64,000 nt of DNA from assembly GCF_006438925.1 (NCBI RefSeq), contig NZ_RCZA01000007.1, forward strand, positions 65,611 through 129,610, read 5' to 3'. Position 1 is the first letter of the stretch. Every line of letters starts with the position of its first letter. Under the pieces are notes generated by a model, which had not been told where the DNA came from, made no database searches, and saw nothing but the letters and a program-made list of their open reading frames with translations. Source of the stretch: Pseudomonas mandelii. GTDB lineage: Bacteria; Pseudomonadota; Gammaproteobacteria; Pseudomonadales; Pseudomonadaceae. Below are positions 42,445-52,643 of this stretch, piece by piece. The position numbers were made by a program, and so were the translations under genes.

Positions 42445-45159
42445 ATGGCCACTATCCACGTAGACGGCAAAGAGCTCGAAGTCGATGGGGCAGACAACCT
42501 GTTACAGGCATGTCTGTCGCTAGGCCTCGATATCCCTTATTTCTGCTGGCACCCAGCCCTAGGCAGCGTTGGCGCTTGCCGCCAGTGCGCGGTCAAGCAG
42601 TACACCGACGAAAACGACAAGCGTGGTCGGATCGTCATGTCGTGCATGACGCCAGCTACCGACGGCAGCTGGATCTCCATCGACGACGAAGAAGCGAAAG
42701 TGTTTCGCGCCAGCGTCGTCGAATGGCTGATGACCAACCACCCTCACGACTGCCCGGTCTGTGAAGAAGGCGGTCACTGCCACCTGCAAGACATGACGGT
42801 GATGACCGGCCACAACGAGCGCCGTTATCGCTTCACCAAGCGGACCCACCAGAACCAGGATCTCGGCCCGTTCATCGGTCACGAAATGAACCGCTGCATC
42901 GCCTGCTACCGCTGCGTGCGCTTCTATAAGGACTACGCCGGCGGCACCGATCTCGGTGTGTTCGGCGCCCACGACAACGTGTACTTCGGTCGCGTTGAAG
43001 ACGGCACCCTGGAAAGCGAGTTCTCCGGCAACCTCACCGAGGTTTGCCCGACCGGTGTGTTCACCGACAAGACTCACTCCGAGCGCTACAACCGCAAGTG
43101 GGACATGCAGTTCTCTCCGAGCATCTGCCATGGCTGCTCCAGCGGTTGCAACATCTCCCCGGGCGAGCGCTACGGTGAACTGCGTCGTATCGAAAACCGT
43201 TTCAACGGTTCGGTAAACCAGTACTTCCTGTGCGACCGTGGCCGTTTCGGCTATGGCTACGTCAACCGCGAAGACCGCCCGCGTCAGCCAAAGCTGGCCA
43301 ACGGCGCCAAGCTGACCCTCGACGAAGCGCTGGATAAAGCGGCTGACCTGCTGCGCGGTCGCAACATCGTCGGTATCGGTTCGCCGCGTGCCAGCCTCGA
43401 AAGCAACTACGCGTTGCGCGAACTGGTCGGCGCCGAGCACTTCTACTCCGGGATCGAAGCCGCTGAGCTGGAACGCATTCGTCTGGTCATGCAGGTGCTC
43501 AAAGACAGCCCGCTGCCGATCCCGAACATGCGCGACATCGAAGACCACGATGCGATCTTCGTCCTCGGCGAAGACCTGACCCAGACCGCTGCCCGTATGG
43601 CGTTGTCCCTGCGTCAATCGGTCAAGGGCAAGGCCGAAGACATGGCCGATGCCATGCGCGTTCAGCCTTGGCTCGACGCTGCGGTGAAGAACATCGGTCA
43701 GCACGAAATGAACCCGCTGTTCATCGCCAGCCTGGCTGAAACCAAGCTCGATGACATCGCTGAAGAATGCGTACACGCCGCGCCAGACGACCTGGCCCGC
43801 ATCGGTTTCGCCGTGGCTCACGCCCTCGACGCCAGCGCACCTGCCGTTGAAGGCCTGGACGCTGAAGCTCTTGAGCTGGCCAAGCGCATTGCCGACGCCC
43901 TGCTCGCCGCCAAGCGTCCACTGATCATTGCCGGCACCTCGCTGGGTTCCAAGGCGCTGATCGAAGCCGCGGCAAACATCGCCAAAGCCCTGAAGCTGCG
44001 CGAGAAGAACGGTTCCATCAGCCTGATCGTGCCAGAGGCCAACAGCCTCGGCCTGGCCATGCTCGGTGGCGACTCGGTCGATGCCGCGCTGCAAGCCGTG
44101 ATCGATGGCAAGGCCGACGCCATCGTCGTGCTGGAAAACGATCTGTACACCCGCACCGACAAAGCCAAGGTCGATGCTGCCCTGAACGCCGCGAAAGTGG
44201 TGATCGTGGCGGACCATCAGAAAACCGCCACCAGCGATCGCGCGCACCTGGTTCTGCCAGCCGCCAGCTTCGCGGAAGGCGACGGTACGCTGGTCAGCCA
44301 GGAAGGTCGCGCCCAGCGCTTCTTCCAGGTCTTCGACCCGACTTACCTGGATGCGAGCATCATGGTTCACGAAGGCTGGCGCTGGCTGCATGCTCTGCGT
44401 TCGACCCTGCTGAACCAGCCAATCGACTGGACCCAACTGGACCACGTCACTGCTGCCTGTGCCGCAAGCACTCCGCAACTGGCCGGCATCGTCAGCGCTG
44501 CACCGTCCGCTGCGTTCCGTATCAAAGGCCTGAAACTGGCTCGCGAACCGCTGCGTTACTCCGGTCGTACCGCCATGCGCGCCGACATCAGCGTGCACGA
44601 ACCGCGTACTTCCCAGGACAACGACACCGCGTTCTCGTTCTCCATGGAAGGTTACTCGGGCTCGGTCGAACCGCGTCAGCAAGTGCCATTCGCCTGGTCT
44701 CCGGGCTGGAACTCGCCGCAAGCCTGGAACAAGTTCCAGGACGAAGTCGGTGGACACATCCGCGCTGGCGACCCGGGCACCCGCCTGATCGAAAGCACCG
44801 GTGATTCGCTGAACTGGTTCGCTGCTGTTCCACGTGCGTTCAACCCGGCTCCGGGCACCTGGCAGGTTGTGCCGTTCTTCCACCTGTTCGGCAGCGAAGA
44901 GAACTCTTCCAAAGCCGCACCGGTTCAGGAGCGCATCCCGGCCGCTTACGTGTCGCTGGCCAAATCCGAAGCCGACCGTCTGGGGGTCAATGACGGTGCC
45001 CTGCTGAGCTTGAGCGTGGCCGGCCAGACCCTGCGTCTGCCGCTACGCATCAACGAAGAGCTGGGTGCCGGTCTGGTCGCATTGCCGGCCGGTATCGCCG
45101 GCATTCCGCCAGCGATCTTTGGCAAATCCGTTGACGGTCTGCAGGAGGCAGCTCAATGA
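42445..45159 (+). CDS. nuoG: NADH-quinone oxidoreductase subunit G
   Basis: 904 residues. The N-terminal 2Fe-2S ferredoxin domain has C34, C45, C48 and C67. Then comes the His-Cys motif HDCPVCEEGGHC for cluster N5, the CIACYRC...CPTGVF 4Fe-4S region, and a long molybdopterin-oxidoreductase-like domain that no longer binds cofactor. Largest subunit of the peripheral arm. Its stop overlaps the nuoH start (ATGA). It is preceded by 137 non-coding bases with a strong hairpin. Confidence 0.97.
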   Translation: MATIHVDGKELEVDGADNLLQACLSLGLDIPYFCWHPALGSVGACRQCAVKQYTDENDKRGRIVMSCMTPATDGSWISIDDEEAKVFRASVVEWLMTNHPHDCPVCEEGGHCHLQDMTVMTGHNERRYRFTKRTHQNQDLGPFIGHEMNRCIACYRCVRFYKDYAGGTDLGVFGAHDNVYFGRVEDGTLESEFSGNLTEVCPTGVFTDKTHSERYNRKWDMQFSPSICHGCSSGCNISPGERYGELRRIENRFNGSVNQYFLCDRGRFGYGYVNREDRPRQPKLANGAKLTLDEALDKAADLLRGRNIVGIGSPRASLESNYALRELVGAEHFYSGIEAAELERIRLVMQVLKDSPLPIPNMRDIEDHDAIFVLGEDLTQTAARMALSLRQSVKGKAEDMADAMRVQPWLDAAVKNIGQHEMNPLFIASLAETKLDDIAEECVHAAPDDLARIGFAVAHALDASAPAVEGLDAEALELAKRIADALLAAKRPLIIAGTSLGSKALIEAAANIAKALKLREKNGSISLIVPEANSLGLAMLGGDSVDAALQAVIDGKADAIVVLENDLYTRTDKAKVDAALNAAKVVIVADHQKTATSDRAHLVLPAASFAEGDGTLVSQEGRAQRFFQVFDPTYLDASIMVHEGWRWLHALRSTLLNQPIDWTQLDHVTAACAASTPQLAGIVSAAPSAAFRIKGLKLAREPLRYSGRTAMRADISVHEPRTSQDNDTAFSFSMEGYSGSVEPRQQVPFAWSPGWNSPQAWNKFQDEVGGHIRAGDPGTRLIESTGDSLNWFAAVPRAFNPAPGTWQVVPFFHLFGSEENSSKAAPVQERIPAAYVSLAKSEADRLGVNDGALLSLSVAGQTLRLPLRINEELGAGLVALPAGIAGIPPAIFGKSVDGLQEAAQ

Positions 45160-46163
45160 TCTGGTTCACGCCTGAAGTGATTGACGTGATCATCGCGGTC
45201 CTCAAGGCCATCGTGATTCTGCTCGCCGTTGTAGTGTGCGGCGCGCTGCTGAGCTGGGTCGAGCGTCGTCTGCTCGCCCTCTGGCAAGACCGTTACGGTC
45301 CGAACCGCGTCGGTCCGTTCGGCGCGTTCCAGATTGCGGCCGACATGATCAAGATGTTCTTCAAGGAAGACTGGACCCCGCCGTTCGCCGACAAGGTGAT
45401 CTTCACCTTGGCACCGGTCGTGGCCATGAGCGCCTTGCTGATTGCCTTCGCGATCATCCCGATCACCCCGACCTGGGGTGTGGCGGACATCAACATCGGC
45501 ATCCTGTTCTTCTTCGCCATGGCCGGTCTGTCGGTCTACGCGGTGCTGTTCGCCGGCTGGTCGAGTAACAACAAGTTCGCCCTGTTGGGCAGCTTGCGGG
45601 CCTCGGCACAAACCGTGTCGTACGAAGTGTTCATGGGCCTGTCGCTGATGGGCATCGTGATCCAGGTTGGCTCGTTCAACATGCGCGACATCGTTGAATA
45701 CCAGGCGCAGAACCTGTGGTTCGTCATTCCGCAGATCTTCGGTTTCCTGACCTTCTTCATTGCCGGCGTCGCCGTGACTCACCGTCACCCGTTCGACCAG
45801 CCAGAAGCGGAGCAGGAACTGGCCGACGGTTACCACATTGAATACGCCGGCATGAAATGGGGCATGTTCTTCGTCGGTGAGTACATCGGCATCGTATTGA
45901 TTTCGGCGCTGCTGGTGACCCTGTTCTTCGGTGGCTGGCACGGTCCGTTCGGCATTCTGCCGCAGATCCCGTTCATCTGGTTCGCACTGAAAACCGCGTT
46001 CTTCATCATGTTCTTCATCCTGCTGCGCGCCTCGATTCCGCGCCCACGGTATGACCAAGTGATGGATTTCAGCTGGAAGTTCTGCCTGCCGCTGACCCTC
46101 GTCAACATGCTGGTGACCGCTGCGATCGTGTTGCTCAACACGCCCGCCGTCGCGGCTCAGTGA
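45156..46163 (+). CDS. nuoH: NADH-quinone oxidoreductase subunit H
   Basis: 335 residues, about eight transmembrane helices. Forms much of the quinone chamber; the conserved loop RYGPNRVGPFGAFQIAADMIKMFFKEDWTPPFADK and HRHPFDQPEAEQELADGYHIEYAGMKWG are visible. The latter holds the acidic residues of the E-channel. Translationally coupled to nuoG. Confidence 0.97.
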   Translation: MIWFTPEVIDVIIAVLKAIVILLAVVVCGALLSWVERRLLALWQDRYGPNRVGPFGAFQIAADMIKMFFKEDWTPPFADKVIFTLAPVVAMSALLIAFAIIPITPTWGVADINIGILFFFAMAGLSVYAVLFAGWSSNNKFALLGSLRASAQTVSYEVFMGLSLMGIVIQVGSFNMRDIVEYQAQNLWFVIPQIFGFLTFFIAGVAVTHRHPFDQPEAEQELADGYHIEYAGMKWGMFFVGEYIGIVLISALLVTLFFGGWHGPFGILPQIPFIWFALKTAFFIMFFILLRASIPRPRYDQVMDFSWKFCLPLTLVNMLVTAAIVLLNTPAVAAQ

Positions 46164-46175
46164 GGATAGAGAATC

Positions 46176-46721
46176 ATGAAGTACATATTTGACATCGTGC
46201 ATGGCTTCTTCACCCAGCTTCGCAGCCTGGTGATGATCTTCGGCCACGCCTTCCGCAAGCGCGACACGTTGCAGTACCCGGAAGAAGCCGTGTACCTGCC
46301 GCCGCGCTTCCGTGGCCGTATCGTGCTGACCCGCGACCCCGACGGCGAAGAGCGTTGTGTAGCCTGCAACCTGTGCGCCGTGGCATGCCCGGTCGGTTGC
46401 ATCTCGCTGCAGAAAGCTGAAACCGATGACGGTCGCTGGTACCCGGAGTTTTTCCGTATCAACTTCTCGCGCTGCATTTTCTGCGGCCTCTGCGAGGAAG
46501 CCTGCCCGACCACCGCGATCCAGCTGACACCGGATTTCGAGATGGCCGAGTTCAAACGTCAGGACCTGGTGTACGAGAAAGAAGATCTGCTGATCTCCGG
46601 CCCCGGCAAAAACCCTGATTACAACTTCTATCGTGTTGCAGGTATGGCGATTGCCGGTAAGCCGAAAGGCGCCGCGCAGAATGAAGCCGAACCGATCAAC
46701 GTGAAGAGCTTGCTGCCTTAA
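46176..46721 (+). CDS. nuoI: NADH-quinone oxidoreductase subunit I
   Basis: 181 residues with two 4Fe-4S ferredoxin motifs: C61, C64, C67, C71 (CVACNLCAVACPVGC) and C100, C103, C106, C110 (CIFCGLCEEACPTTA). These hold clusters N6a and N6b, which pass electrons to N2 in NuoB. An amphipathic N-terminus attaches to the membrane. Confidence 0.97.
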   Translation: MKYIFDIVHGFFTQLRSLVMIFGHAFRKRDTLQYPEEAVYLPPRFRGRIVLTRDPDGEERCVACNLCAVACPVGCISLQKAETDDGRWYPEFFRINFSRCIFCGLCEEACPTTAIQLTPDFEMAEFKRQDLVYEKEDLLISGPGKNPDYNFYRVAGMAIAGKPKGAAQNEAEPINVKSLLP

Positions 46722-46730
46722 GGAAGAAAG

Positions 46731-47234
46731 ATGGAATTCGCTTTCTATTTCGCATCGGGTATCGCTGTTGTGTCCACGCTTCGCGTGATCACCAACACCA
46801 ACCCTGTGCACGCCCTGCTCTACCTGATCATTTCGCTGCTTGCCGTGGCGATGACCTTTTTCACCCTCGGCGCACCGTTTGCCGGTGTGCTGGAAGTGAT
46901 CGCCTACGCTGGCGCCATCATGGTGCTGTTCGTGTTCGTGGTGATGATGCTGAACCTGGGGCCCGCCTCGGTTCAGCAAGAGCGCGTCTGGCTCAAACCC
47001 GGCATCTGGCTCGGCCCGGTCGCGCTCGGCACCCTGCTGCTGGTTGAACTGCTGTACGTACTGTTCAGCCATGACAGCGGTCAGGCCATCGGCCACACCA
47101 CCGTAGACGCCAAGGCCGTGGGCATCAGCCTGTTCGGTCCTTACCTGCTGGTGGTCGAACTCGCCTCGATGTTGCTGCTCGCCGCAGCTGTCACGGCGTT
47201 CCACTTGGGCCGCAACGAAGCCAAGGAGCAATGA
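46731..47234 (+). CDS. nuoJ: NADH-quinone oxidoreductase subunit J
   Basis: 167 residues, five transmembrane helices. The helix with VLEVIAYAGAIMVLFVFVVMMLNLG includes the pi-bulge region that couples quinone chemistry to proton pumping. Shine-Dalgarno AAGGAAGAAAG just upstream. Stop near nuoK. Confidence 0.95.
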   Translation: MEFAFYFASGIAVVSTLRVITNTNPVHALLYLIISLLAVAMTFFTLGAPFAGVLEVIAYAGAIMVLFVFVVMMLNLGPASVQQERVWLKPGIWLGPVALGTLLLVELLYVLFSHDSGQAIGHTTVDAKAVGISLFGPYLLVVELASMLLLAAAVTAFHLGRNEAKEQ

Positions 47235-47236
47235 CG

Positions 47237-47545
47237 ATGCCTGCTATCCCTATGGAGCATGGTCTGGCGGTCGCCGGCATCCTGTTCTGCCTCGGTCTGG
47301 TCGGCCTGATGGTCCGCCGCAACATTCTCTTCGTGCTGATGAGCCTGGAGGTCATGATGAATGCCTCCGCACTGGCCTTCATCGTTGCCGGTAGCCGCTG
47401 GGCGCAGCCGGATGGACAGATCATGTTCATCCTGGTGATCAGCCTGGCAGCCGCCGAGGCCAGTATTGGCCTGGCGATTCTGTTGCAGTTGTATCGCCGC
47501 TTCCACACTCTCGATATCGACGCTGCCAGCGAGATGCGCGGATGA
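47237..47545 (+). CDS. nuoK: NADH-quinone oxidoreductase subunit K
   Basis: 102 residues, three transmembrane helices with the two conserved glutamates of the family (in LMSLEVMMNASAL and LAAAEASIGLAI). The start at 47237 (MPAIPMEHGLAVAGIL) gives the usual 102 residues; another ATG at 47231, overlapping the nuoJ stop, would add two residues. The 3' end overlaps the nuoL start. Confidence 0.95.
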   Translation: MPAIPMEHGLAVAGILFCLGLVGLMVRRNILFVLMSLEVMMNASALAFIVAGSRWAQPDGQIMFILVISLAAAEASIGLAILLQLYRRFHTLDIDAASEMRG

Positions 47546-49395
47546 ATCTTCTCTATCTGACTTTCGTATTCCCTCTCATAGGTTTCCTGCTGCTGGCGTT
47601 CTCACGCGGCCGTTTTTCGGAAAACCTGTCGGCGCTGATCGGCGTCGGTTCCATTGGCCTGTCGGCCATCGTGTCGGCTTATGTGATCTGGCAGTTCAAC
47701 GTTGCGCCGCCTGAAGGCGGTCACTACACGCAAGTGTTGTGGCAGTGGATGGCGGTGGAAGGCTTTACGCCTAACTTCGCGCTGTACCTGGATGGTCTGT
47801 CCCTGACCATGCTCGGTGTGGTGGTCGGCGTCGGCTTCCTGATCCACCTGTTCGCGTCCTGGTACATGCGCGGTGAAGCCGGTTACTCGCGCTTCTTCGC
47901 CTACACCAACCTGTTTATTGCCAGCATGTTGTTCCTGGTGCTGGGCGATAACCTGTTGTTCCTGTACTTCGGTTGGGAAGGTGTGGGCCTGTGCTCGTAC
48001 CTGTTGATCGGTTTCTACTACAGCAACCGCAACAACGGTAACGCGGCACTCAAAGCCTTCATCGTCACCCGGATCGGCGACGTGTTCATGGCGATCGGCC
48101 TGTTCATCCTGTTCGCGCAACTGGGCACGCTGAACATCCAGGAACTGCTGGTGCTGGCGCCACAGAAATTCCAGGCCGGCGACTTCTGGATGGTCATGGC
48201 GACCCTGATGCTGCTGGGCGGCGCTGTCGGTAAATCTGCGCAACTGCCGCTGCAAACCTGGCTGGCGGACGCGATGGCCGGTCCTACTCCGGTTTCGGCA
48301 CTGATCCACGCCGCAACCATGGTGACCGCCGGTGTCTACCTGATCGCCCGTACTCACGGTCTGTTCAGCCTGGCGCCGGATATCCTGCACCTGGTCGGCG
48401 TTGTCGGCGGTGTGACCCTGGTGCTGGCAGGTTTTGCCGCACTGGTTCAGACCGACATCAAACGTATCCTCGCCTACTCGACCATGAGCCAGATCGGCTA
48501 CATGTTCCTGGCCCTGGGCGTTGGTGCCTGGGATGGTGCGATCTTCCACCTGATGACCCACGCCTTCTTCAAGGCGCTGCTGTTCCTTGCGTCCGGTGCG
48601 GTGATCGTTGCCTGCCACCACGAGCAGAACATCTTCAAGATGGGCGGCCTGTGGAAGAAACTGCCACTGGCCTACGCCAGCTTCATCGTCGGCGGCGCAG
48701 CGCTGTCTGCCCTGCCGCTGGTCACCGCAGGCTTCTACTCCAAGGACGAAATCCTCTGGGAAGCGTTCGCCAGCGGCAATCACGGTCTGCTTTACGCAGG
48801 TCTGGTCGGTGCGTTCATGACGTCGCTGTACACCTTCCGCCTGATCTTCATCACGTTCCACGGTGAAGCGAAGACCGAAGCGCACGCCGGTCACGGCATC
48901 GCTCACTGGCTGCCACTGTCGGTGCTGATCGTATTGTCTACCGCCATTGGCGCGATGATCGTTCCGCCACTGCACGGCGTGCTGCCGGAAAGCGTCGGCC
49001 ATGCTGGCGGCGAAGCCAAGCACAGTCTGGAAATCGCCTCGGGTGCCATCGCCCTGGCCGGTATCCTGCTGGCCGCGCTGCTGTTCCTCGGCAAGCGTCG
49101 TTTCGTCACTGCAATCGCCAACAGCGGCATTGGCCGCTTCCTTTCGGCCTGGTGGTTCGCTGCCTGGGGCTTCGACTGGATCTACGACAAACTGTTCGTC
49201 AAGCCATACCTTGCGATCAGCCACGCACTGCGCAGAGACCCGCTCGACCAGACCATCGGTCTGATCCCGCGTATGGCCAAAGGCGGTCACACCGCCCTGA
49301 GCCGTACCGAAACCGGTCAACTGCGTTGGTACGCGGCATCGATGGCAGCCGGCTCCGTGCTGGTCATCGGCGCCATCGTGCTGGTAGCGGTCTGA
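47542..49395 (+). CDS. nuoL: NADH-quinone oxidoreductase subunit L
   Basis: 617 residues, 15-16 transmembrane helices, an Mrp-antiporter-like proton pump at the tip of the membrane arm. The conserved GWEGVGLCSYLLIGF segment and QTWLADAMAGPTPVSALIHAATMVTAGVYLI are present. The lateral amphipathic helix lies in the C-terminal 100 residues. Overlaps nuoK by 4 bases. Confidence 0.97.
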   Translation: MNLLYLTFVFPLIGFLLLAFSRGRFSENLSALIGVGSIGLSAIVSAYVIWQFNVAPPEGGHYTQVLWQWMAVEGFTPNFALYLDGLSLTMLGVVVGVGFLIHLFASWYMRGEAGYSRFFAYTNLFIASMLFLVLGDNLLFLYFGWEGVGLCSYLLIGFYYSNRNNGNAALKAFIVTRIGDVFMAIGLFILFAQLGTLNIQELLVLAPQKFQAGDFWMVMATLMLLGGAVGKSAQLPLQTWLADAMAGPTPVSALIHAATMVTAGVYLIARTHGLFSLAPDILHLVGVVGGVTLVLAGFAALVQTDIKRILAYSTMSQIGYMFLALGVGAWDGAIFHLMTHAFFKALLFLASGAVIVACHHEQNIFKMGGLWKKLPLAYASFIVGGAALSALPLVTAGFYSKDEILWEAFASGNHGLLYAGLVGAFMTSLYTFRLIFITFHGEAKTEAHAGHGIAHWLPLSVLIVLSTAIGAMIVPPLHGVLPESVGHAGGEAKHSLEIASGAIALAGILLAALLFLGKRRFVTAIANSGIGRFLSAWWFAAWGFDWIYDKLFVKPYLAISHALRRDPLDQTIGLIPRMAKGGHTALSRTETGQLRWYAASMAAGSVLVIGAIVLVAV

Positions 49396-49434
49396 TATGA
49401 ACCTTGCGAACTTGCGAAAGGAATTGAGCCCGTC

Positions 49435-50967
49435 ATGATTCTGCCTTGGCTAATCCTGATCCCCTTCATCGGCGGCCTGCTGTGCTGGATGGGTGAGCGC
49501 TTCGGCGCTACCCTCCCCCGCTGGATTGCGCTGTTGACCATGACCCTGGAACTCGCGCTCGGCCTCTGGCTGTGGGCCCACGGTAATTATTCATTTGCCC
49601 CGGCACCTGGCGCCGATCCGACCTGGGTGCTTGAGTTCAAGCACATCTGGATCGAGCGCTTTGGCATCAGCGTGCACCTGGCCCTCGACGGCCTGTCGCT
49701 GTTGATGATCCTGTTGACCGGTCTGCTGGGTATCCTCTCAGTACTCTGCTCGTGGAAAGAGATCCAGCGTCACGTTGGCTTCTTCCACCTGAACCTGATG
49801 TGGATCCTGGGCGGTGTCGTCGGCGTGTTCCTCGCCCTCGACCTGTTCATGTTCTTCTTCTTCTGGGAAATGATGCTGGTGCCGATGTACTTCCTCATCG
49901 CGCTCTGGGGTCACAGTTCTTCGGACGGCAAGAAAACCCGGATCTACGCGGCGACCAAGTTCTTCATCTTCACTCAGGCTTCCGGCCTGATCATGTTGGT
50001 GGCGATCCTGGGTCTGGTACTGGTCAACTTCAACGACACTGGCGTGATTACCTTCAACTACGCCGATCTGTTGAAAACCAAGATGTCGCTGACCACCGAG
50101 TACATTTTGATGCTCGGTTTCTTCATCGCCTTCGCGGTGAAGCTGCCAGTGGTGCCGTTCCACTCCTGGCTGCCTGATGCTCACGCCCAGGCGCCGACAG
50201 CGGGCTCGGTCGACCTGGCCGGTATCTTGTTGAAGACGGCGGCTTACGGTCTGCTGCGTTTCGCCCTGCCGCTGTTCCCGAATGCCTCGGCCGAGTTCGC
50301 GCCGATCGCCATGACCCTGGGTCTGATCGGGATCTTCTACGGTGCGTTCCTGGCCTTCGCCCAGACCGACATCAAGCGTCTGATCGCCTACTCCTCCGTT
50401 TCCCACATGGGCTTCGTGTTGATCGGCATCTACTCCGGCAGCCAACTGGCGCTGCAGGGCGCGGTCATGCAGATGCTGGCGCACGGTCTGTCGGCGGCGG
50501 CACTCTTTATCCTCAGTGGTCAGCTGTACGAGCGCACTCACACCCGTGACATGCGTGAGATGGGCGGCCTGTGGTCGAAAATCGCTTACCTGCCGGCCGT
50601 CAGCCTGTTCTTCGCCGCCGCGTCCCTGGGTTTGCCGGCTACCGGTAACTTTGTGGGTGAGTTCCTGATCCTGATCGGCACGTTCCCGAGCGCTCCATTG
50701 ATCACTATCCTCGCGACGTCCGGTCTGGTGTTCGGTTCGGTCTACTCGCTGATCATGATCCACCGTGCCTACTTCGGCCCGTCCAAATCGGATGCGGTGC
50801 TGCATGGCATGGATGGTCGCGAACTGATCATGGTGGTCGGTCTGGCTGCGTTGCTGATTTTCATCGGCGTGTACCCGCAACCGTTCCTCGATACCTCTGC
50901 TGCGACGATGCATGGCGTGCAGCAATGGCTCGGCACCGCCTTCACTCAACTCGCTTCGGCCCGGTAA
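49435..50967 (+). CDS. nuoM: NADH-quinone oxidoreductase subunit M
   Basis: 510 residues, 14 transmembrane helices, the second antiporter-like pump. FFFWEMMLVPMYFLIALWG carries the functional glutamate; KLPVVPFHSWLPDAHAQAPTAGSVDLAGILLKTAAYG carries the key lysine region. It follows nuoL by 39 bases. Confidence 0.97.
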   Translation: MILPWLILIPFIGGLLCWMGERFGATLPRWIALLTMTLELALGLWLWAHGNYSFAPAPGADPTWVLEFKHIWIERFGISVHLALDGLSLLMILLTGLLGILSVLCSWKEIQRHVGFFHLNLMWILGGVVGVFLALDLFMFFFFWEMMLVPMYFLIALWGHSSSDGKKTRIYAATKFFIFTQASGLIMLVAILGLVLVNFNDTGVITFNYADLLKTKMSLTTEYILMLGFFIAFAVKLPVVPFHSWLPDAHAQAPTAGSVDLAGILLKTAAYGLLRFALPLFPNASAEFAPIAMTLGLIGIFYGAFLAFAQTDIKRLIAYSSVSHMGFVLIGIYSGSQLALQGAVMQMLAHGLSAAALFILSGQLYERTHTRDMREMGGLWSKIAYLPAVSLFFAAASLGLPATGNFVGEFLILIGTFPSAPLITILATSGLVFGSVYSLIMIHRAYFGPSKSDAVLHGMDGRELIMVVGLAALLIFIGVYPQPFLDTSAATMHGVQQWLGTAFTQLASAR

Positions 50968-50974
50968 GAGCGCT

Positions 50975-52438
50975 ATGGAATTCACGACTCAACACTTTAT
51001 TGCGCTTGCGCCGTTGTTGATCACCAGCGCCACGATCATCGTGGTGATGCTGGCGATCGCCTGGCGCCGCAACCACTCGCAGACCTTCCTGATTTCCGTG
51101 GCGGGTCTGAACCTGGCGTTGCTGTCGATCCTGCCAGCCCTGAAAGTCGCGCCTCTGGCCGTGACTCCACTGCTGCAAATCGACACCTTCGCTTGCTTGT
51201 ACATGGCGCTGATCCTGGTCGCCACCCTCGCTTGTGTCACCCTCGCCCACGCCTACCTCGGCGATGGCGGTTCGGGTTACCCGGGCAACCGTGAAGAACT
51301 TTACCTGCTGATCCTGATGGCCGCCGCTGGTGGCCTGGTACTGGTCAGCGCGCAGCACCTGGCCGGGTTGTTCATCGGTCTGGAACTGCTCTCGGTACCG
51401 GTCTACGGTCTGGTGGCGTATGCCTTCTTCAACAAGCGTTCGCTGGAAGCCGGTATCAAGTACATGGTGCTGTCGGCCGCCGGTTCCGCGTTCCTGTTGT
51501 TCGGCATGGCCCTGCTCTACGCCGACTCCGGCAGCCTGAGCTTCGTCGGTATCGGCCAGGCCCTGGCGGCCACTGGCCTGCCAAGTTCGCTGGCGCAACT
51601 GGGCCTGGGCATGATGCTGATCGGTCTGGCGTTCAAGCTGTCGCTGGTACCGTTCCACCTCTGGACTCCGGACGTTTACGAAGGTGCTCCGGCACCGGTG
51701 GCGGCGTTCCTGGCCACCGCTTCGAAAGTCGCTGTGTTCGCAGTGATGGTGCGTCTGTTCCAGATCTCGCCAGCGGCGAGCAGCGGTGTACTGAGCGACG
51801 TGCTGACCATCATCGCCATCGCGTCGATCCTGTTCGGTAACCTGCTGGCACTGACCCAAAGCAACCTCAAGCGTCTGCTGGGTTACTCGTCCATCGCTCA
51901 CTTCGGTTACCTGCTGATCGCCCTGGTGGCGAGCAAGGGTCTGGCCGTGGAAGCCATCGGCGTGTACCTGGTCACCTACGTGATCACCAGCCTCGGCGCG
52001 TTCGGCGTGATCACGCTGATGTCCTCGCCGTACAACGGCCGTGACGCGGATGCCCTGTACGAATACCGCGGCCTGTTCTGGCGCCGTCCGTACCTGACCG
52101 CCGTACTGACCGTGATGATGCTGTCCCTCGCCGGCATCCCGCTGACCGCGGGCTTCATCGGCAAGTTCTACATCATCGCTACCGGTGTCGAGTCGCACCA
52201 ATGGTGGCTGGTCGGTTCCCTGGTACTGGGCAGCGCCATCGGCGTCTTCTACTACCTGCGCGTCATGGTCACCCTGTACCTGATCGAACCGAACCTGCGT
52301 CGTCACGATGCGCAACTGCACTGGGAACAACGTGCAGGCGGCGTGATGCTGCTGGCGATCGCTGCACTGGCGTTCTTCCTCGGGCTGTATCCGCAGCCGT
52401 TGCTGGTGCTGGTTCAGCAAGCGGGGTTGGCGGGTTGA
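50975..52438 (+). CDS. nuoN: NADH-quinone oxidoreductase subunit N
   Basis: 487 residues, 14 transmembrane helices, the third antiporter-like pump and last gene of the operon. LFIGLELLSVPVYGLVAYAF and FKLSLVPFHLWTPDVYEGAPAPVAAFLATASKVAVFAV are the conserved ion-path segments. The start at 50975 (MEFTTQHFIAL) is chosen; the upstream ATG at 50912 lies inside nuoM. A terminator follows 30 bases on. Confidence 0.97.
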   Translation: MEFTTQHFIALAPLLITSATIIVVMLAIAWRRNHSQTFLISVAGLNLALLSILPALKVAPLAVTPLLQIDTFACLYMALILVATLACVTLAHAYLGDGGSGYPGNREELYLLILMAAAGGLVLVSAQHLAGLFIGLELLSVPVYGLVAYAFFNKRSLEAGIKYMVLSAAGSAFLLFGMALLYADSGSLSFVGIGQALAATGLPSSLAQLGLGMMLIGLAFKLSLVPFHLWTPDVYEGAPAPVAAFLATASKVAVFAVMVRLFQISPAASSGVLSDVLTIIAIASILFGNLLALTQSNLKRLLGYSSIAHFGYLLIALVASKGLAVEAIGVYLVTYVITSLGAFGVITLMSSPYNGRDADALYEYRGLFWRRPYLTAVLTVMMLSLAGIPLTAGFIGKFYIIATGVESHQWWLVGSLVLGSAIGVFYYLRVMVTLYLIEPNLRRHDAQLHWEQRAGGVMLLAIAALAFFLGLYPQPLLVLVQQAGLAG

Positions 52439-52467
52439 TCGCTTAAGCGACACTCGGTAGAAAACAG

Positions 52468-52494
52468 AAACGGCGCCTTCGGGTGCCGTTTTTT
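52468..52494 (+). terminator. Intrinsic terminator of the nuo operon
   Basis: AAACGGCGCC, a TTCG tetraloop, GGTGCCGTTTTTT; one G-U pair in the stem. Confidence 0.92.
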
Positions 52495-52508
52495 GTTTTG
52501 GGGGATTC

Positions 52509-52598
52509 AAGATCAAAAGATCGCAGCCTGCGGCAGCTCCTACATTGGGAGGGCGTACACCCTGTAGGAGCTGCCGCAGGCTGCGATCTTTTGATCTT
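52509..52598. repeat. REP inverted pair (GTAGGAGCTGCCG family)
   Basis: Very long, nearly perfect arms beginning AAGATCAAAAGATCGCAGCC and ending GATCTTTTGATCTT, around a 20-base centre, just downstream of the nuo terminator. Confidence 0.88.
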
Positions 52599-52643
52599 CA
52601 ATGCCCTCTCCTTTCTAGGAATTTGCCTGCAAAGCGGTGAGCA

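Noticed and set aside
42559..44883. 774-codon open frame antisense to nuoG
   Set aside because: Same reasoning: codon-bias artefact opposite a certain gene.
45153..47231. 692-codon open frame antisense to nuoH-nuoJ
   Set aside because: Very His/Glu/Arg/Gln-rich translation opposite membrane proteins; an artefact of reading hydrophobic codons backwards.
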